NCBI GenBank assembly: GCA_964604565.1
Contig: CAZRZN010000233.1
Location: 1-6,876 of the forward strand
Length of the DNA stretch: 6,876 bases
Direction: 5' to 3'
Source of the DNA: CAZRZN01 sp964604565
GTDB lineage: Bacteria > Pseudomonadota > Alphaproteobacteria > Rhodobacterales > Rhodobacteraceae
The translations under genes and the position numbers were made by a program. The notes under the pieces were generated by a model. It made no database searches and had not been told where the DNA came from. It was given only the letters and a program-made list of their open reading frames with translations. Shown one piece after another: positions 1-6,758 of the stretch (positions are counted from its first letter, which is position 1; the number at the start of each line of letters is the position of its first letter).

Positions 1-159
1 CCATTCCGGACACACAGAATGAAGATACGGGCAGTTCTGTGCAACAATTGACCCGGGCCTAATGGTCGGCAGGCACGTCGGAGCGAACCCTTTCAGCCCA
101 GGATTTCGCACTCTTGGCCAAATGACATGCGCAGGCGGTGGTATTGCATCTGCTCAGGC

Positions 160-178
160 CGGCCCCTGCTTCGGGCCG
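160..178 (-). terminator. GC-rich hairpin just past the DUF4198 stop
   Basis: A perfect 6-bp inverted repeat (CGGCCC at 160-165, GGGCCG at 173-178) with a 7-base loop lies one base past the stop codon of the minus-strand DUF4198 gene. It is well placed to end or protect that transcript. No run of T follows on the minus strand, so it is not a classic intrinsic terminator. It may act with Rho, as a 3' stabiliser, or be a chance product of high GC. The remaining bases 1-159 show no convincing gene or RNA. Confidence 0.3.
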
Positions 179-179
179 T

Positions 180-974
180 TCAATCCGGGGTTTCGAAGGT
201 CAGCGATGCCCAAAGACTTTCCCACGCCGGATCGTCCTCGGACTCAACCTCAAGCTCCCGCATCACAACGCTGTCGACCAGATAGAAATGCCCAGGCTTC
301 ACATCGACCACGACGCGCCCATCGGCGTCGGTGCGGTAGAGACGGGTTGTCACCTCTCCATCCGGGTTGCGCTCGAACAGTTCGACCTGGGTTTCAGCGC
401 GCGGTTCACCATCGTAAAGCACCTTTACCGGGACCCCATCCGACAGGTCGTCTGTGTAGGGATTGCGCAAAGCCACGATCTCTGTCAGCAGGCCCACTTC
501 ACGATCGGCCCCCGTCCCGTCGCCCAATGCCACGAGGCTCTTGGCGTAGCGCGAATAGCGTTCAAGAACCCTGTCCTGTGCCAGACCGCGCTCGAGGTGC
601 CGGTCGAGCGCCCATTCGAAATCCTTGTGTTCGCAGAAGGCCACAAATTTTTCCCACTCACGGTAGGTCAGGCTGTAATCCCGGGTGACGTGGACCACTG
701 TGGCGAGACCCGCGCCCTCGGGCACCATGTTCAATGCCGGCCGGTCCCCGGCGCGTCCCTCTACCGATTGACTGCCTGCGTCGGTGACAATCTCGAATCG
801 CGTGAAATTACGCGGGTTATAGCTGTAGGTCGCGCCTTTCAGCTCTGTTCCGACATGAATATCCGCCACGACCGGATCACCAACCGCGATGTCGAAACGC
901 TCCGGCTCGATCCAGAATTCATGCGCGGTCAGCGGACTGGCCAGAACAATCAGCGCGGCTATCAATCGTTTCAT
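180..974 (-). CDS. Secreted DUF4198 domain-containing protein
   Basis: This 264-residue protein belongs to the DUF4198 family, periplasmic proteins of poorly known role that have been linked by context to metal (nickel/cobalt) uptake. Residues 1-17 form a Sec signal peptide ending in LTA, so the predicted mature protein starts with His-Glu-Phe-Trp (18-21). Family-typical segments include RYSRYAKSL (139-147), an Ig-like beta-rich domain with DADGR and PGHFYLV (about 180-235), and the C-terminal DPAWESLWASLTFE (248-261). Length is normal for the family. The ATG start is chosen because the signal peptide follows it directly; the ribosome site is weak. It lies 65 bases downstream of the SRPBCC gene and may be co-transcribed. 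A weak promoter-like pair (TTGCAG at 1027-1032, TAGACT at 1005-1010, minus strand, 16-base spacer) could give it its own transcript. Family assignment is firm; the substrate or metal is unknown. Confidence 0.88.
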   Translation of the reverse strand: MKRLIAALIVLASPLTAHEFWIEPERFDIAVGDPVVADIHVGTELKGATYSYNPRNFTRFEIVTDAGSQSVEGRAGDRPALNMVPEGAGLATVVHVTRDYSLTYREWEKFVAFCEHKDFEWALDRHLERGLAQDRVLERYSRYAKSLVALGDGTGADREVGLLTEIVALRNPYTDDLSDGVPVKVLYDGEPRAETQVELFERNPDGEVTTRLYRTDADGRVVVDVKPGHFYLVDSVVMRELEVESEDDPAWESLWASLTFETPD

Positions 975-1039
975 GAGGCATTCCCGTCAGGTTCGTTGGA
1001 AGGAAGTCTAGCGCCTTGGAGATCCGCTGCAACCTTCGC

Positions 1040-1501
1040 TCAGGATATGTTCTGGCACCGCGCCTCGAGCCACGCGGCAGCGTCCCCGATCCGCTTGTCG
1101 AAGCCGGCCTCCAAGCCGCCCTTGGCCAGTTTCAACGATTGCACCAGAAGCCGCGCAGACAGTGTCTTTGGGACCAGAACCGTGGTCACATCAACCCGTG
1201 TACGAGCCGGGGAAAGGGTCCGGAGATCCAGTGTCACATCCACCTCGAGGCCGCCTGAGACCCCGTGGAAAATCATTTTTTCGGGGGGGTCGCAGGTGAC
1301 AAGCATGATCTGCGCGCTTCGCTGCTGCTCGCGAAAAGTGAACGCGGCGTCCCAGGCCATCCCCGCACCCGGTTCGGCGGAGGTGCGCTTGACCTTGGCC
1401 CCGCGCCCCTTTGCCTGTTCCTCGATCATGTCAAAATCGGTCAAGGCGGCGAACACCTTTTCCCGCGCGGCGTCGATCTCCGCCTGTGCGGTCAATTCCA
1501 T
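1040..1501 (-). CDS. SRPBCC family protein (START/polyketide cyclase-like fold)
   Basis: This 153-residue cytoplasmic protein fits the SRPBCC fold, a helix-grip beta-sheet pocket that binds hydrophobic ligands. Visible features are the opening strand and helix (AQAEIDAAREKVFAALTDFDMIEE, residues 5-28), a middle set of beta strands (MAWDAAFTF, AQIMLVTCDPPEKMIFHG, LEVDVTLDLRTL, TRVDVTTVLV), and the long C-terminal helix (about 118-150). There is no signal peptide. The ATG at 1501 has a purine-rich GAGGGCAGG just upstream and matches the expected fold start. It sits 59 bases downstream of nudC on the same strand, so a shared transcript is plausible. The ligand cannot be told from sequence. The gene contains a T6 run (1276-1281) and a G7 run (1283-1289), but its frame is intact. 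Confidence 0.8.
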   Translation of the reverse strand: MELTAQAEIDAAREKVFAALTDFDMIEEQAKGRGAKVKRTSAEPGAGMAWDAAFTFREQQRSAQIMLVTCDPPEKMIFHGVSGGLEVDVTLDLRTLSPARTRVDVTTVLVPKTLSARLLVQSLKLAKGGLEAGFDKRIGDAAAWLEARCQNIS

Positions 1502-1560
1502 CGGCCTGCCCTCGTCTCTTTCCGCCTCTTTGTTTCTCGCACCCTACCGCGCCGGGCAGC

Positions 1561-2526
1561 TCAGTCCAACCTGTCCGCCATCCAGTTGCGCAGCATGAAA
1601 TGGGCGATTGCCCCCTCGCGGGCGGGCAACATGCCGGGACGGTGCCCGGCAGCGGCCTCCGCCAATTCCTCGCGGGTGACCCAGATGGCATCCTCCAGTT
1701 CCACCGGATCGATCTGTATCTCGTCGCTGGTCGCAACCCCATGGCAGCCGAACATCAAGGAAGACGGAAAGGCCCATGGCTGGCTGGCAAGGTAGTGCAC
1801 CGGCCCGACCCTGATCCCGGCCTCTTCCCAGGTTTCGCGGCGGACCGCCGCCTCGATGGTCTCGCCAGGTTCGACAAAGCCTGCAAGACAGGAATACATC
1901 CCTTCCGGCCAGTGCGGAGAGCGCCCCATAAGGCAGCGATTGCCGCTTGTAATCAGCATGATGACCACCGGATCGGTCCGTGGAAAATGATGTCCGCCGC
2001 AGGCAGGACAGATGCGTTGCCAGCCCGCCTGATACATTTCCGATTCCGCGCCGCAGCGGGAACAGAACCCGTGAGAGACATGCCAGCCGTGAATCGCCTT
2101 GGCCGTGGCGGTCAATTCGGCGTCGCGCGCCGACAGGCGTGTCATGATGCGCCGCAATTCGGCGAAACGCCCCTCCGTGCAACCGGGATGGATGTATTCG
2201 CTGGGATCCAGAAAGGACGCCGCCTGTGCCGCGTCGAAATCCGGCGGCGTCCAGCCGGATATGTCATGCGAGAAGACGGCCGCCCCGTCCTCGCGCCCCA
2301 AGAGAACGGGTGGCCCGACGGCCTCGGCAAGGATCGGATGATCCAGCGGCAGGCGCAACGCGCTCATCTCGGGGCCGTCCGAAACCAGCGGCTTGCCGCG
2401 CCAGATGATCACTGTCCGCGCGCGGTCATCCTGCATCGCCGCCGCCAGCGCCGGCACATCCCCGCGCAGCTCCGCCGCCCGATCCAGCGCCGATCCGCCA
2501 AAGGTTACCTCTTCCGCATGTCGCAT
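1561..2526 (-). CDS. nudC: NAD(+)/NADH diphosphatase NudC (Nudix hydrolase)
   Basis: NudC splits NAD(H) into NMN(H) and AMP; in E. coli the enzyme also removes NAD caps from RNA 5' ends. The 321-residue protein has the full family layout: an N-terminal domain (1-145), a zinc ribbon with Cys155, Cys158, Cys173 and Cys176, and a C-terminal Nudix domain. The Nudix box at 216-238 matches G-x5-E-x7-R-E-U-x-E-E-x-G-U exactly, with metal-binding Glu231, Glu234 and Glu235. The NADH-pyrophosphatase signature follows at 248-254 as SQPWAFP, where the usual form is SQPWPFP. The frame is open up to 2733, which would add 69 residues and run into cpdB; I chose the ATG at 2526 because AAGAGG lies about 9 bases upstream and the protein then has normal length. 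It heads a possible nudC-SRPBCC-DUF4198 transcript and is divergent from cpdB. Confidence 0.95.
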   Translation of the reverse strand: MRHAEEVTFGGSALDRAAELRGDVPALAAAMQDDRARTVIIWRGKPLVSDGPEMSALRLPLDHPILAEAVGPPVLLGREDGAAVFSHDISGWTPPDFDAAQAASFLDPSEYIHPGCTEGRFAELRRIMTRLSARDAELTATAKAIHGWHVSHGFCSRCGAESEMYQAGWQRICPACGGHHFPRTDPVVIMLITSGNRCLMGRSPHWPEGMYSCLAGFVEPGETIEAAVRRETWEEAGIRVGPVHYLASQPWAFPSSLMFGCHGVATSDEIQIDPVELEDAIWVTREELAEAAAGHRPGMLPAREGAIAHFMLRNWMADRLD

Positions 2527-2711
2527 CTCTGCCGCCTCTTGCCCGTCTCTTCGTGTCAGACGGACCTTTGCCTGCGATCCGCAAGGATGCAAACCCAAAG
2601 CATCGCACCATCTGGCGCAAGGCCACCGGGTCAGAAAAAGCGCGCAACTTCCGTGAGACAGGGTAAGGTGATGACAGCACCGTCCAACCCCAACGACCTT
2701 CGAGGAAACCC
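2527..2711. promoter_or_regulatory. Divergent nudC/cpdB intergenic regulatory region
   Basis: This 185-base gap must hold the promoters for both nudC (leftward) and cpdB (rightward). Two overlapping inverted repeats stand out: TGCGAT (2573-2578) with ATCGCA (2602-2607), and GATGC (2586-2590) with GCATC (2600-2604). A short hairpin with a GCAA loop (ATCC 2577-2580, GGAT 2585-2588) overlaps them. They could be an operator or a 5'-leader structure, but are short enough to occur by chance. I see no convincing Pho box and no clear sigma-70 hexamer pair. The cpdB ribosome site is probably GAGG at 2702-2705. Confidence 0.4.
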
Positions 2712-4691
2712 ATGGCACCTTCCAACGTCCCAAACCTGTCCCGCCGCCAGTTCCTTGCCAGCACGACCGCAGGGGCTGCCCTGATCACGCTGCACCCCTA
2801 TTCGGCGCATGCCGCAGCCAATCAGGCCCATTTGCGGATCATGGAAACGACGGACATTCACGTCCACGTGCATCCCTACGATTATTACGCCGACCGTCCG
2901 CGCGATACGGTTGGTCTGGCCCGCACGGCCTCGATCATCAACGAAATCCGGGCCGAGGCGACCAATACGCTGCTGGTGGACAACGGCGACTTTTTGCAGG
3001 GCAATCCGATGGGCGATTACATCGCCTATGAGCGCGGCATGAAGGAAGGCGACATGCACCCCGTCATCACAGCCATGAACACCGTGGGGTTCGATGCGGC
3101 CACCATCGGAAACCATGAGTTCAACTACGGCCTCGATTTCCTGATGAAATCGACCGCAGGCGCCGATTTCCCGGTGGTCCTTGCCAATATCGCCAAGACC
3201 GAAGGGGCCTCGCCCGGCGGCGACGAGACGCTGTTTCAACCCTATGTCATCCTCGACCGCATGTTGACCGATGGCGCGGGCAACACGCATCCGATCAAGG
3301 TCGGCGTGATCGGCTTCACCCCGCCTCAGGTCATGAACTGGGACCGCAAGCATCTCGAAGGCAATGTCACCGCCCGCGACATCGTCGAGACTGCAAAGGC
3401 TTATGTGCCACAGATGCGTGAGGAAGGTGCCCAGATCATCCTCGCGCTTTCGCACTCGGGCATCGGCGCGGCCGACCACTCTGACGGGATGGAGAACGCC
3501 TCCGTGCCGCTGGCCGCGGTTGACGGGATCGACGCAATGGTGACGGGGCATTCCCACCTTGTCTTCCCCTCGTCGACCTATGCCGATTATGCCGCCGTCG
3601 ACGCGGAAAACGGCCTCGTGCACGGGAAACCCGCCGTCATGGCAGGGTTCTGGGGCTCGCATCTGGGGCTGATCGACCTGCTGCTGGAACGCGATGGAAC
3701 CGATTGGCGCGTCGTGTCCACCACGACAGAGGCGCGCCCGATCTCCAGACGGAATGAGGATCGGTCCGTGACCGCCCTTGTCGAGGATGACCCTGCGGTC
3801 ATCGAGGCCACGCAGCAGGATCACGCGGAAACGCTGGCCTATGTGCGCCGCGCCGTGGGCCAGACCTCGGCCCCGCTGCATTCCTATTTCGCGCTGGTCG
3901 CGGACGATCCGTCCGTCCAGATCGTCTCCATCGCGCAGGAATGGTATGTCGAACAGATGCTGGCGGGCACCGAATATGCTGGTCTGCCGATCCTGTCGGC
4001 CGCGGCACCCTTCAAGGCGGGTGGTCGCGGCGGGCCGGATTATTACACCGATGTGGCGCCCGGCGCCGTGGCGATCAAGAACGTGGCAGACCTGTATCTC
4101 TATCCGAACACCGTGCGCGCGGTGAAGGTGACCGGCGCACAGGTCAAGGATTGGCTGGAACGCTCCGCGGGCATGTTCAATCAGGTCGATCCCGGGGCCA
4201 CCGACGCGCCTTTGCTGAACCCGGCCTTTCCCTCCTACAACTTCGACGTGATCGACGGAGTGACCTACCAGATCGACCTGTCGCAACCGTCGAAATATGG
4301 GCCCGGTGGGGAGCTTGAAAATCCCGGCGCGTCCCGCATCACGGACCTCCAATACAACGGCGCGCCGGTGACCCCCGATATGGAGTTCGTGATTGCCACC
4401 AACAACTACCGCGCTTCCGGCGGCGGCAGCTTTCCCGGGGCGATGGGCGACACGATCATCTTCGAGGCGCCCGACACCAACCGCGACGTGATCGTGCGCT
4501 ACATCGTCGACCAAGGCACAATCAACCCGACGGCAGATGCCAACTGGCGGTTCAAACCCATGGAAGGGACAACGGTGGTATTCGAAACCGGCCCGAAGGC
4601 CCGCGATTACCTCGACGATGTCAAGGCGGTGTCGATCGAGGACGCGGGCGAAGGCGCGGATGGATTCGCCCTGTTTCGCATCAATCTCTGA
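2712..4691 (+). CDS. cpdB: 2',3'-cyclic-nucleotide 2'-phosphodiesterase/3'-nucleotidase, Tat-exported
   Basis: CpdB hydrolyses 2',3'-cyclic nucleotides to 3'-nucleotides and then to nucleoside plus phosphate in the periplasm, allowing use of external RNA breakdown products. The protein has 659 residues, close to the family norm of about 650. A twin-arginine signal (SRRQFL, residues 10-15, then a hydrophobic stretch and AHA at 32-34) predicts export in folded form. The metallophosphatase domain (about 40-340) shows the metal-site motifs: Asp48 and His50 (TTDIH), Asp93 (NGDFLQG), Asn134-His135 (GNHEFNYG), His248 (SHSG) and His280/His282 (TGHSH). The C-terminal 5'-nucleotidase domain (about 380-600) has LYLYPNTVRAVKVTG (461-475), YNFD (509-512) and NNYRASGGGSFPG (564-576), the nucleotide-binding region. 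The ATG at 2712 is supported by the upstream GAGG and the complete Tat signal. It is divergent from nudC, and its 3' side is highly structured. The family call is firm; preference for particular nucleotides is not visible. Confidence 0.95.
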   Translation: MAPSNVPNLSRRQFLASTTAGAALITLHPYSAHAAANQAHLRIMETTDIHVHVHPYDYYADRPRDTVGLARTASIINEIRAEATNTLLVDNGDFLQGNPMGDYIAYERGMKEGDMHPVITAMNTVGFDAATIGNHEFNYGLDFLMKSTAGADFPVVLANIAKTEGASPGGDETLFQPYVILDRMLTDGAGNTHPIKVGVIGFTPPQVMNWDRKHLEGNVTARDIVETAKAYVPQMREEGAQIILALSHSGIGAADHSDGMENASVPLAAVDGIDAMVTGHSHLVFPSSTYADYAAVDAENGLVHGKPAVMAGFWGSHLGLIDLLLERDGTDWRVVSTTTEARPISRRNEDRSVTALVEDDPAVIEATQQDHAETLAYVRRAVGQTSAPLHSYFALVADDPSVQIVSIAQEWYVEQMLAGTEYAGLPILSAAAPFKAGGRGGPDYYTDVAPGAVAIKNVADLYLYPNTVRAVKVTGAQVKDWLERSAGMFNQVDPGATDAPLLNPAFPSYNFDVIDGVTYQIDLSQPSKYGPGGELENPGASRITDLQYNGAPVTPDMEFVIATNNYRASGGGSFPGAMGDTIIFEAPDTNRDVIVRYIVDQGTINPTADANWRFKPMEGTTVVFETGPKARDYLDDVKAVSIEDAGEGADGFALFRINL

Positions 4692-4718
4692 CAGGCGGTT
4701 CCTCGGACGTGTATCGGG

Positions 4719-4758
4719 CGGGACGCGGATTGGAAGGCAAACGCTCCTTGGCGTCCCG
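4719..4758 (+). terminator. Hairpin downstream of cpdB
   Basis: A perfect 8-bp inverted repeat (CGGGACGC at 4719-4726, GCGTCCCG at 4751-4758) lies 27 bases past the cpdB stop. Its 24-base loop contains a second small stem (AAGG 4734-4737, CCTT 4746-4749), so the whole could fold as an extended hairpin with an internal loop. A competing 5-bp hairpin (CGATC 4757-4761, GATCG 4767-4771) overlaps the right arm by two bases. No T run follows, so this is either a Rho-linked or 3'-protective structure rather than a classic terminator. Confidence 0.4.
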
Positions 4759-4849
4759 ATCGCGGAGATCGCCGGTTCAAACTGCTGCGTCTGAGGCACC
4801 CTCGCGAAAAGCGGCGCGTCTCCCTGGGGACGGCGGGCGGGGCGACGTT

Positions 4850-4866
4850 CCGGCCCAAAGGGCCGG
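4850..4866. repeat. 7-bp perfect inverted repeat (hairpin) between cpdB and the small protein gene
   Basis: CCGGCCC (4850-4856) and GGGCCGG (4860-4866) are perfectly complementary around an AAA loop, which gives a very stable short hairpin in either strand. It lies 81 bases before the proposed start at 4948. No T run follows on either strand. It may separate the cpdB transcript from the downstream gene, or simply reflect high GC. Apart from the hairpins noted here, the 4692-4947 spacer shows no convincing gene or tRNA. Confidence 0.35.
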
Positions 4867-4947
4867 GACAAGCGCCGAACCGCTGTTCCCTTGATCGATG
4901 AAACGTCTTAGGCATGGTCCCTACATTCAGAACGAGGATTGGCAGGT

Positions 4948-5286
4948 TTGTTCCGTTTCCTTCTCGGCATGATGGCCATGGCCCTCATCGCGGCCTTCAT
5001 CACGAAACCCGGCCCCGACGCCGCCGCGGACGAATTGCGCCGGCAGGTGCAACTGGCGGTTGCCAGCGAAACACTGGACGGAAAATCGGGTCTCGATGCC
5101 GCCGCCTTGATGTTGTGCCGTGTCGACCCCAAGGCCTGCACCGATCTGCTGATTTCGGGGATCGAGATGACCTATGAGGACCGGTATCTTTATGCGCGTA
5201 TCGACCTCTCCGGCTTCGATCTCAGCGCCACCTGCTACGGGGCGTATACGCAGTTCCACTGCCCCGGCGGCTTGACCCGCCCATAG
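4948..5286 (+). CDS. Small membrane-anchored four-cysteine protein, function unknown
   Basis: I do not recognise this 112-residue protein with confidence. It opens with a hydrophobic segment (residues 2-18, FRFLLGMMAMALIAAFI) that is a signal anchor or uncleaved signal, followed by TKPGP and a helical stretch (DAAADELRRQVQLAVAS). The rest would lie in the periplasm and holds four cysteines (57, 64, 96, 105), enough for two disulfides. The pattern EDRYLYARIDLS... CYGAYTQF near the end loosely recalls the DUF4359 layout, a weak likeness only. The TTG at 4948 is preferred because GAGG (4934-4937) lies 10 bases upstream; a TTG at 4939 is too close to that site, and ATG codons at 4969, 4972 and 4978 would cut into the hydrophobic segment. 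GC-rich third positions support real coding. The stop codon lies inside an inverted repeat. Confidence 0.65.
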   Translation: MFRFLLGMMAMALIAAFITKPGPDAAADELRRQVQLAVASETLDGKSGLDAAALMLCRVDPKACTDLLISGIEMTYEDRYLYARIDLSGFDLSATCYGAYTQFHCPGGLTRP

Positions 5287-5292
5287 GGTCAA
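5272..5292. terminator. Hairpin spanning facing stop codons, possible two-way terminator
   Basis: TTGACCC (5272-5278) and GGGTCAA (5286-5292) form a perfect 7-bp inverted repeat with a 7-base loop. It covers the TAG stop of the plus-strand small protein (5284-5286) and the TGA stop of the broken minus-strand frame (5289-5291). That placement fits a shared terminator for converging transcripts. There is no flanking T run on either side, so strength is uncertain. Confidence 0.4.
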
Positions 5293-5587
5293 ACATCCCG
5301 GCTCAGCCTTCCGGCCTCCCGCGCGGACGCAACGATCAGGGAAACGCCTTCTGCCCATGGCCTTGCTGCGATGCTTGCCCCATGAGGGCGGCGGTATCTT
5401 CCTTGTCGCGGCCTCCCGAGCCATCGTAAAGAAACGACACCCAGACCAGACTGGCGCCCGGCAATCTCTTGGCATTCCGAACCAAAGGAAGGGCGCTCTG
5501 GGCCGTGCCGTTCCGGATCGATGCCACGGGCCAGCACCAGCGTGTTCGACGGTGAACGCGAACCCGGTCCCAATGGCGATCGCGCAA
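5289..5587 (-). pseudogene. Possible frame-broken small gene remnant downstream of rlmL
   Basis: No intact gene fills the 323 bases between the small protein and rlmL, but coding-like minus-strand pieces appear in order with GC-rich third positions. They are TLVLARGIDPERHG (5543-5502) in one frame, SALPLVRNAKRLPG through DTAALMGQA (5497-5372) shifted by one base, and PWAEGVSLIVASAREAG plus RLSRDV and a TGA stop (5360-5289) back in the first frame. The two shifts cancel, which fits one gene hit by an insertion and a deletion, or sequencing errors. The upstream part is also unclear, with a third frame giving coding-like codons near 5560-5600. I do not recognise the protein. It would have been the gene after rlmL on the same strand. 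Non-coding spacer is the alternative. Confidence 0.33.
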
Positions 5588-5609
5588 GGCCAGATGACCG
5601 CGGCCGGCC

Positions 5610-6704
5610 TTAAATCCGCGCCTGATACAGCTTCACCGAAAGCCCGCCAAAGGCAACTGGGGGGCCAGCCCTCAGGTCCAGCCCGGTCGCCTTCGCAAGC
5701 CCACCGTCCGAGGTGACCAGTCCAAGACGCCATCCGCCAAACCGCTCCCGCAGCACGGCACCCAGACTTCCATAGAGCGCGAAGAGCAGCTTTCTGTTGC
5801 CGATGCGGGCGCCGTAGGGCGGGTTCACCATCACCAGCCCCGGCGCCCCCCCAGGCCGTTCAAGATCGCTGATCGGCGCCCGGGTGAAATGGCATAAATC
5901 CCCAACCCCCGCGCGCGCGGCATTTGCCGTGCTCATCCGAATCGCGCCATCATCACGGTCCGACCCGAAAAAGCTGTGCGGCACCGGGCGCGCTGCGCCC
6001 ACCGGTGTTCTGGATGCCTGCACCGCCAGCCGATCCAGCGCAAAATCCCGCGAGCGACCCGGCGCAAGGCCCGCCGCCCATTCCGCAGCCTCGATCACGA
6101 AGGTGCCGGAACCGCACATCGGATCGACCACTGTCTCCGTCCCGTCGTAACCGCAAGCGCGCAGGAACAGCGCCGCCAGTGTCTCGCGCATCGGGGCCTT
6201 GCCGACCGCCTCCTTGTGCCCACGCTTGTGCAGCGGCAGACCGGAGGCATCGACGGACAGCACCACCAGATCGTCCTCGATCCGCGCCATGATGCGCACC
6301 GCTTCCTCCGATGCCTCAGGCAGCACCGGGGCGCCGATCCCCTCGCTTATGGCGCGCTCGATTCGCTGCCGCGCCGCGCGGTCATGATAGATCTTCGAAT
6401 TCCGGCAACTCACCTCGACCCTGACCGGGACATCGGGTCGCAGGATCGCCCCCCAGTCCAGCTTGCGCGCCCGCTTGTCCAGTTGCGCCAGATGAAACGC
6501 CCGGAATCGGGCAAACCTTGCCAGAACGCGCCCGGCACCGCGCAATTCGAGGTTTGCACGGGCCACGTCGGGCCAAGCTCCTGAAAACGCCACGCCCCCG
6601 GGCGTCGCGACGGGCTGGGCAAAGCCGGCCGCCTGCACTTCTGCCAAAAGCATGGCCTCCAACCCGGGGGGCGCAGTGGCAAATATCTCAAATGTCTCAT
6701 CCAT
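5610..6704 (-). CDS. rlmL: THUMP domain 23S rRNA (guanine-N2)-methyltransferase, RlmL type
   Basis: This 364-residue protein is a class I SAM-dependent RNA methyltransferase of the RlmL/YpsC type, expected to methylate a guanine N2 in 23S rRNA (m2G2445 in E. coli). The N-terminal part (1-155) opens with FEIFATAPPGLEAMLLAEV and contains a THUMP RNA-binding domain; a typical linker LHKRGHKEAVGKAPMRETLAA spans 158-178. The catalytic domain has DPMCGSGTF (194-202, SAM binding), FGSDRDDGAI (246-255) and the NPPYG catalytic motif (294-298). E. coli RlmKL is about twice as long because a second methyltransferase is fused; that half is absent here. The open frame continues to 6824, but this would run into the SRP RNA gene, so I chose the ATG at 6704, where family similarity starts. 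An in-frame ATG at 6728 has no better ribosome site. The gene is divergent from ffs. The exact rRNA site is inferred from the family. Confidence 0.9.
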   Translation of the reverse strand: MDETFEIFATAPPGLEAMLLAEVQAAGFAQPVATPGGVAFSGAWPDVARANLELRGAGRVLARFARFRAFHLAQLDKRARKLDWGAILRPDVPVRVEVSCRNSKIYHDRAARQRIERAISEGIGAPVLPEASEEAVRIMARIEDDLVVLSVDASGLPLHKRGHKEAVGKAPMRETLAALFLRACGYDGTETVVDPMCGSGTFVIEAAEWAAGLAPGRSRDFALDRLAVQASRTPVGAARPVPHSFFGSDRDDGAIRMSTANAARAGVGDLCHFTRAPISDLERPGGAPGLVMVNPPYGARIGNRKLLFALYGSLGAVLRERFGGWRLGLVTSDGGLAKATGLDLRAGPPVAFGGLSVKLYQARI

Positions 6705-6758
6705 CCGGACGTCATAGACCCAAGCCATCAAAAACGGGAGCCGTGAAAACACCCCCCA

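Noticed and set aside
1..159. Possible gene fragment at the left edge
   Set aside because: Frames are short or lack protein-like content on both strands; nothing crosses the edge convincingly.
1276..1289. T6 and G7 runs in the SRPBCC gene as possible phase-variation site
   Set aside because: The frame is intact through the runs, the runs are short, and the protein is not of a type known to phase-vary.
138..1598. 486-residue plus-strand open frame
   Set aside because: It lies opposite the DUF4198 and SRPBCC genes, both of which have recognisable family features; composition of the plus frame is atypical.
1411..2784. 457-residue plus-strand open frame
   Set aside because: It is antisense to nudC, which has an intact zinc ribbon and Nudix box.
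4770..4785. GGTTCAAAC resembling a tRNA T-loop
   Set aside because: No T-stem, acceptor stem or anticodon arm can be built around it.
2631..4871. 746-residue open frame on the minus strand opposite cpdB
   Set aside because: It is a mirror frame created by strong GC bias at third positions; its sequence is rich in Arg, His and Gly with no family features, while the plus-strand cpdB has all catalytic motifs.
5600..5607. GGCCGGCC palindrome by the rlmL stop
   Set aside because: An 8-base palindrome with no loop is expected by chance at this GC content and does not form a useful hairpin.
4927..5733. 268-residue minus-strand open frame
   Set aside because: It overlaps the end of rlmL and the small plus-strand gene and has low protein-like quality over most of its length; only a short part near 5540-5610 shows coding-like bias.
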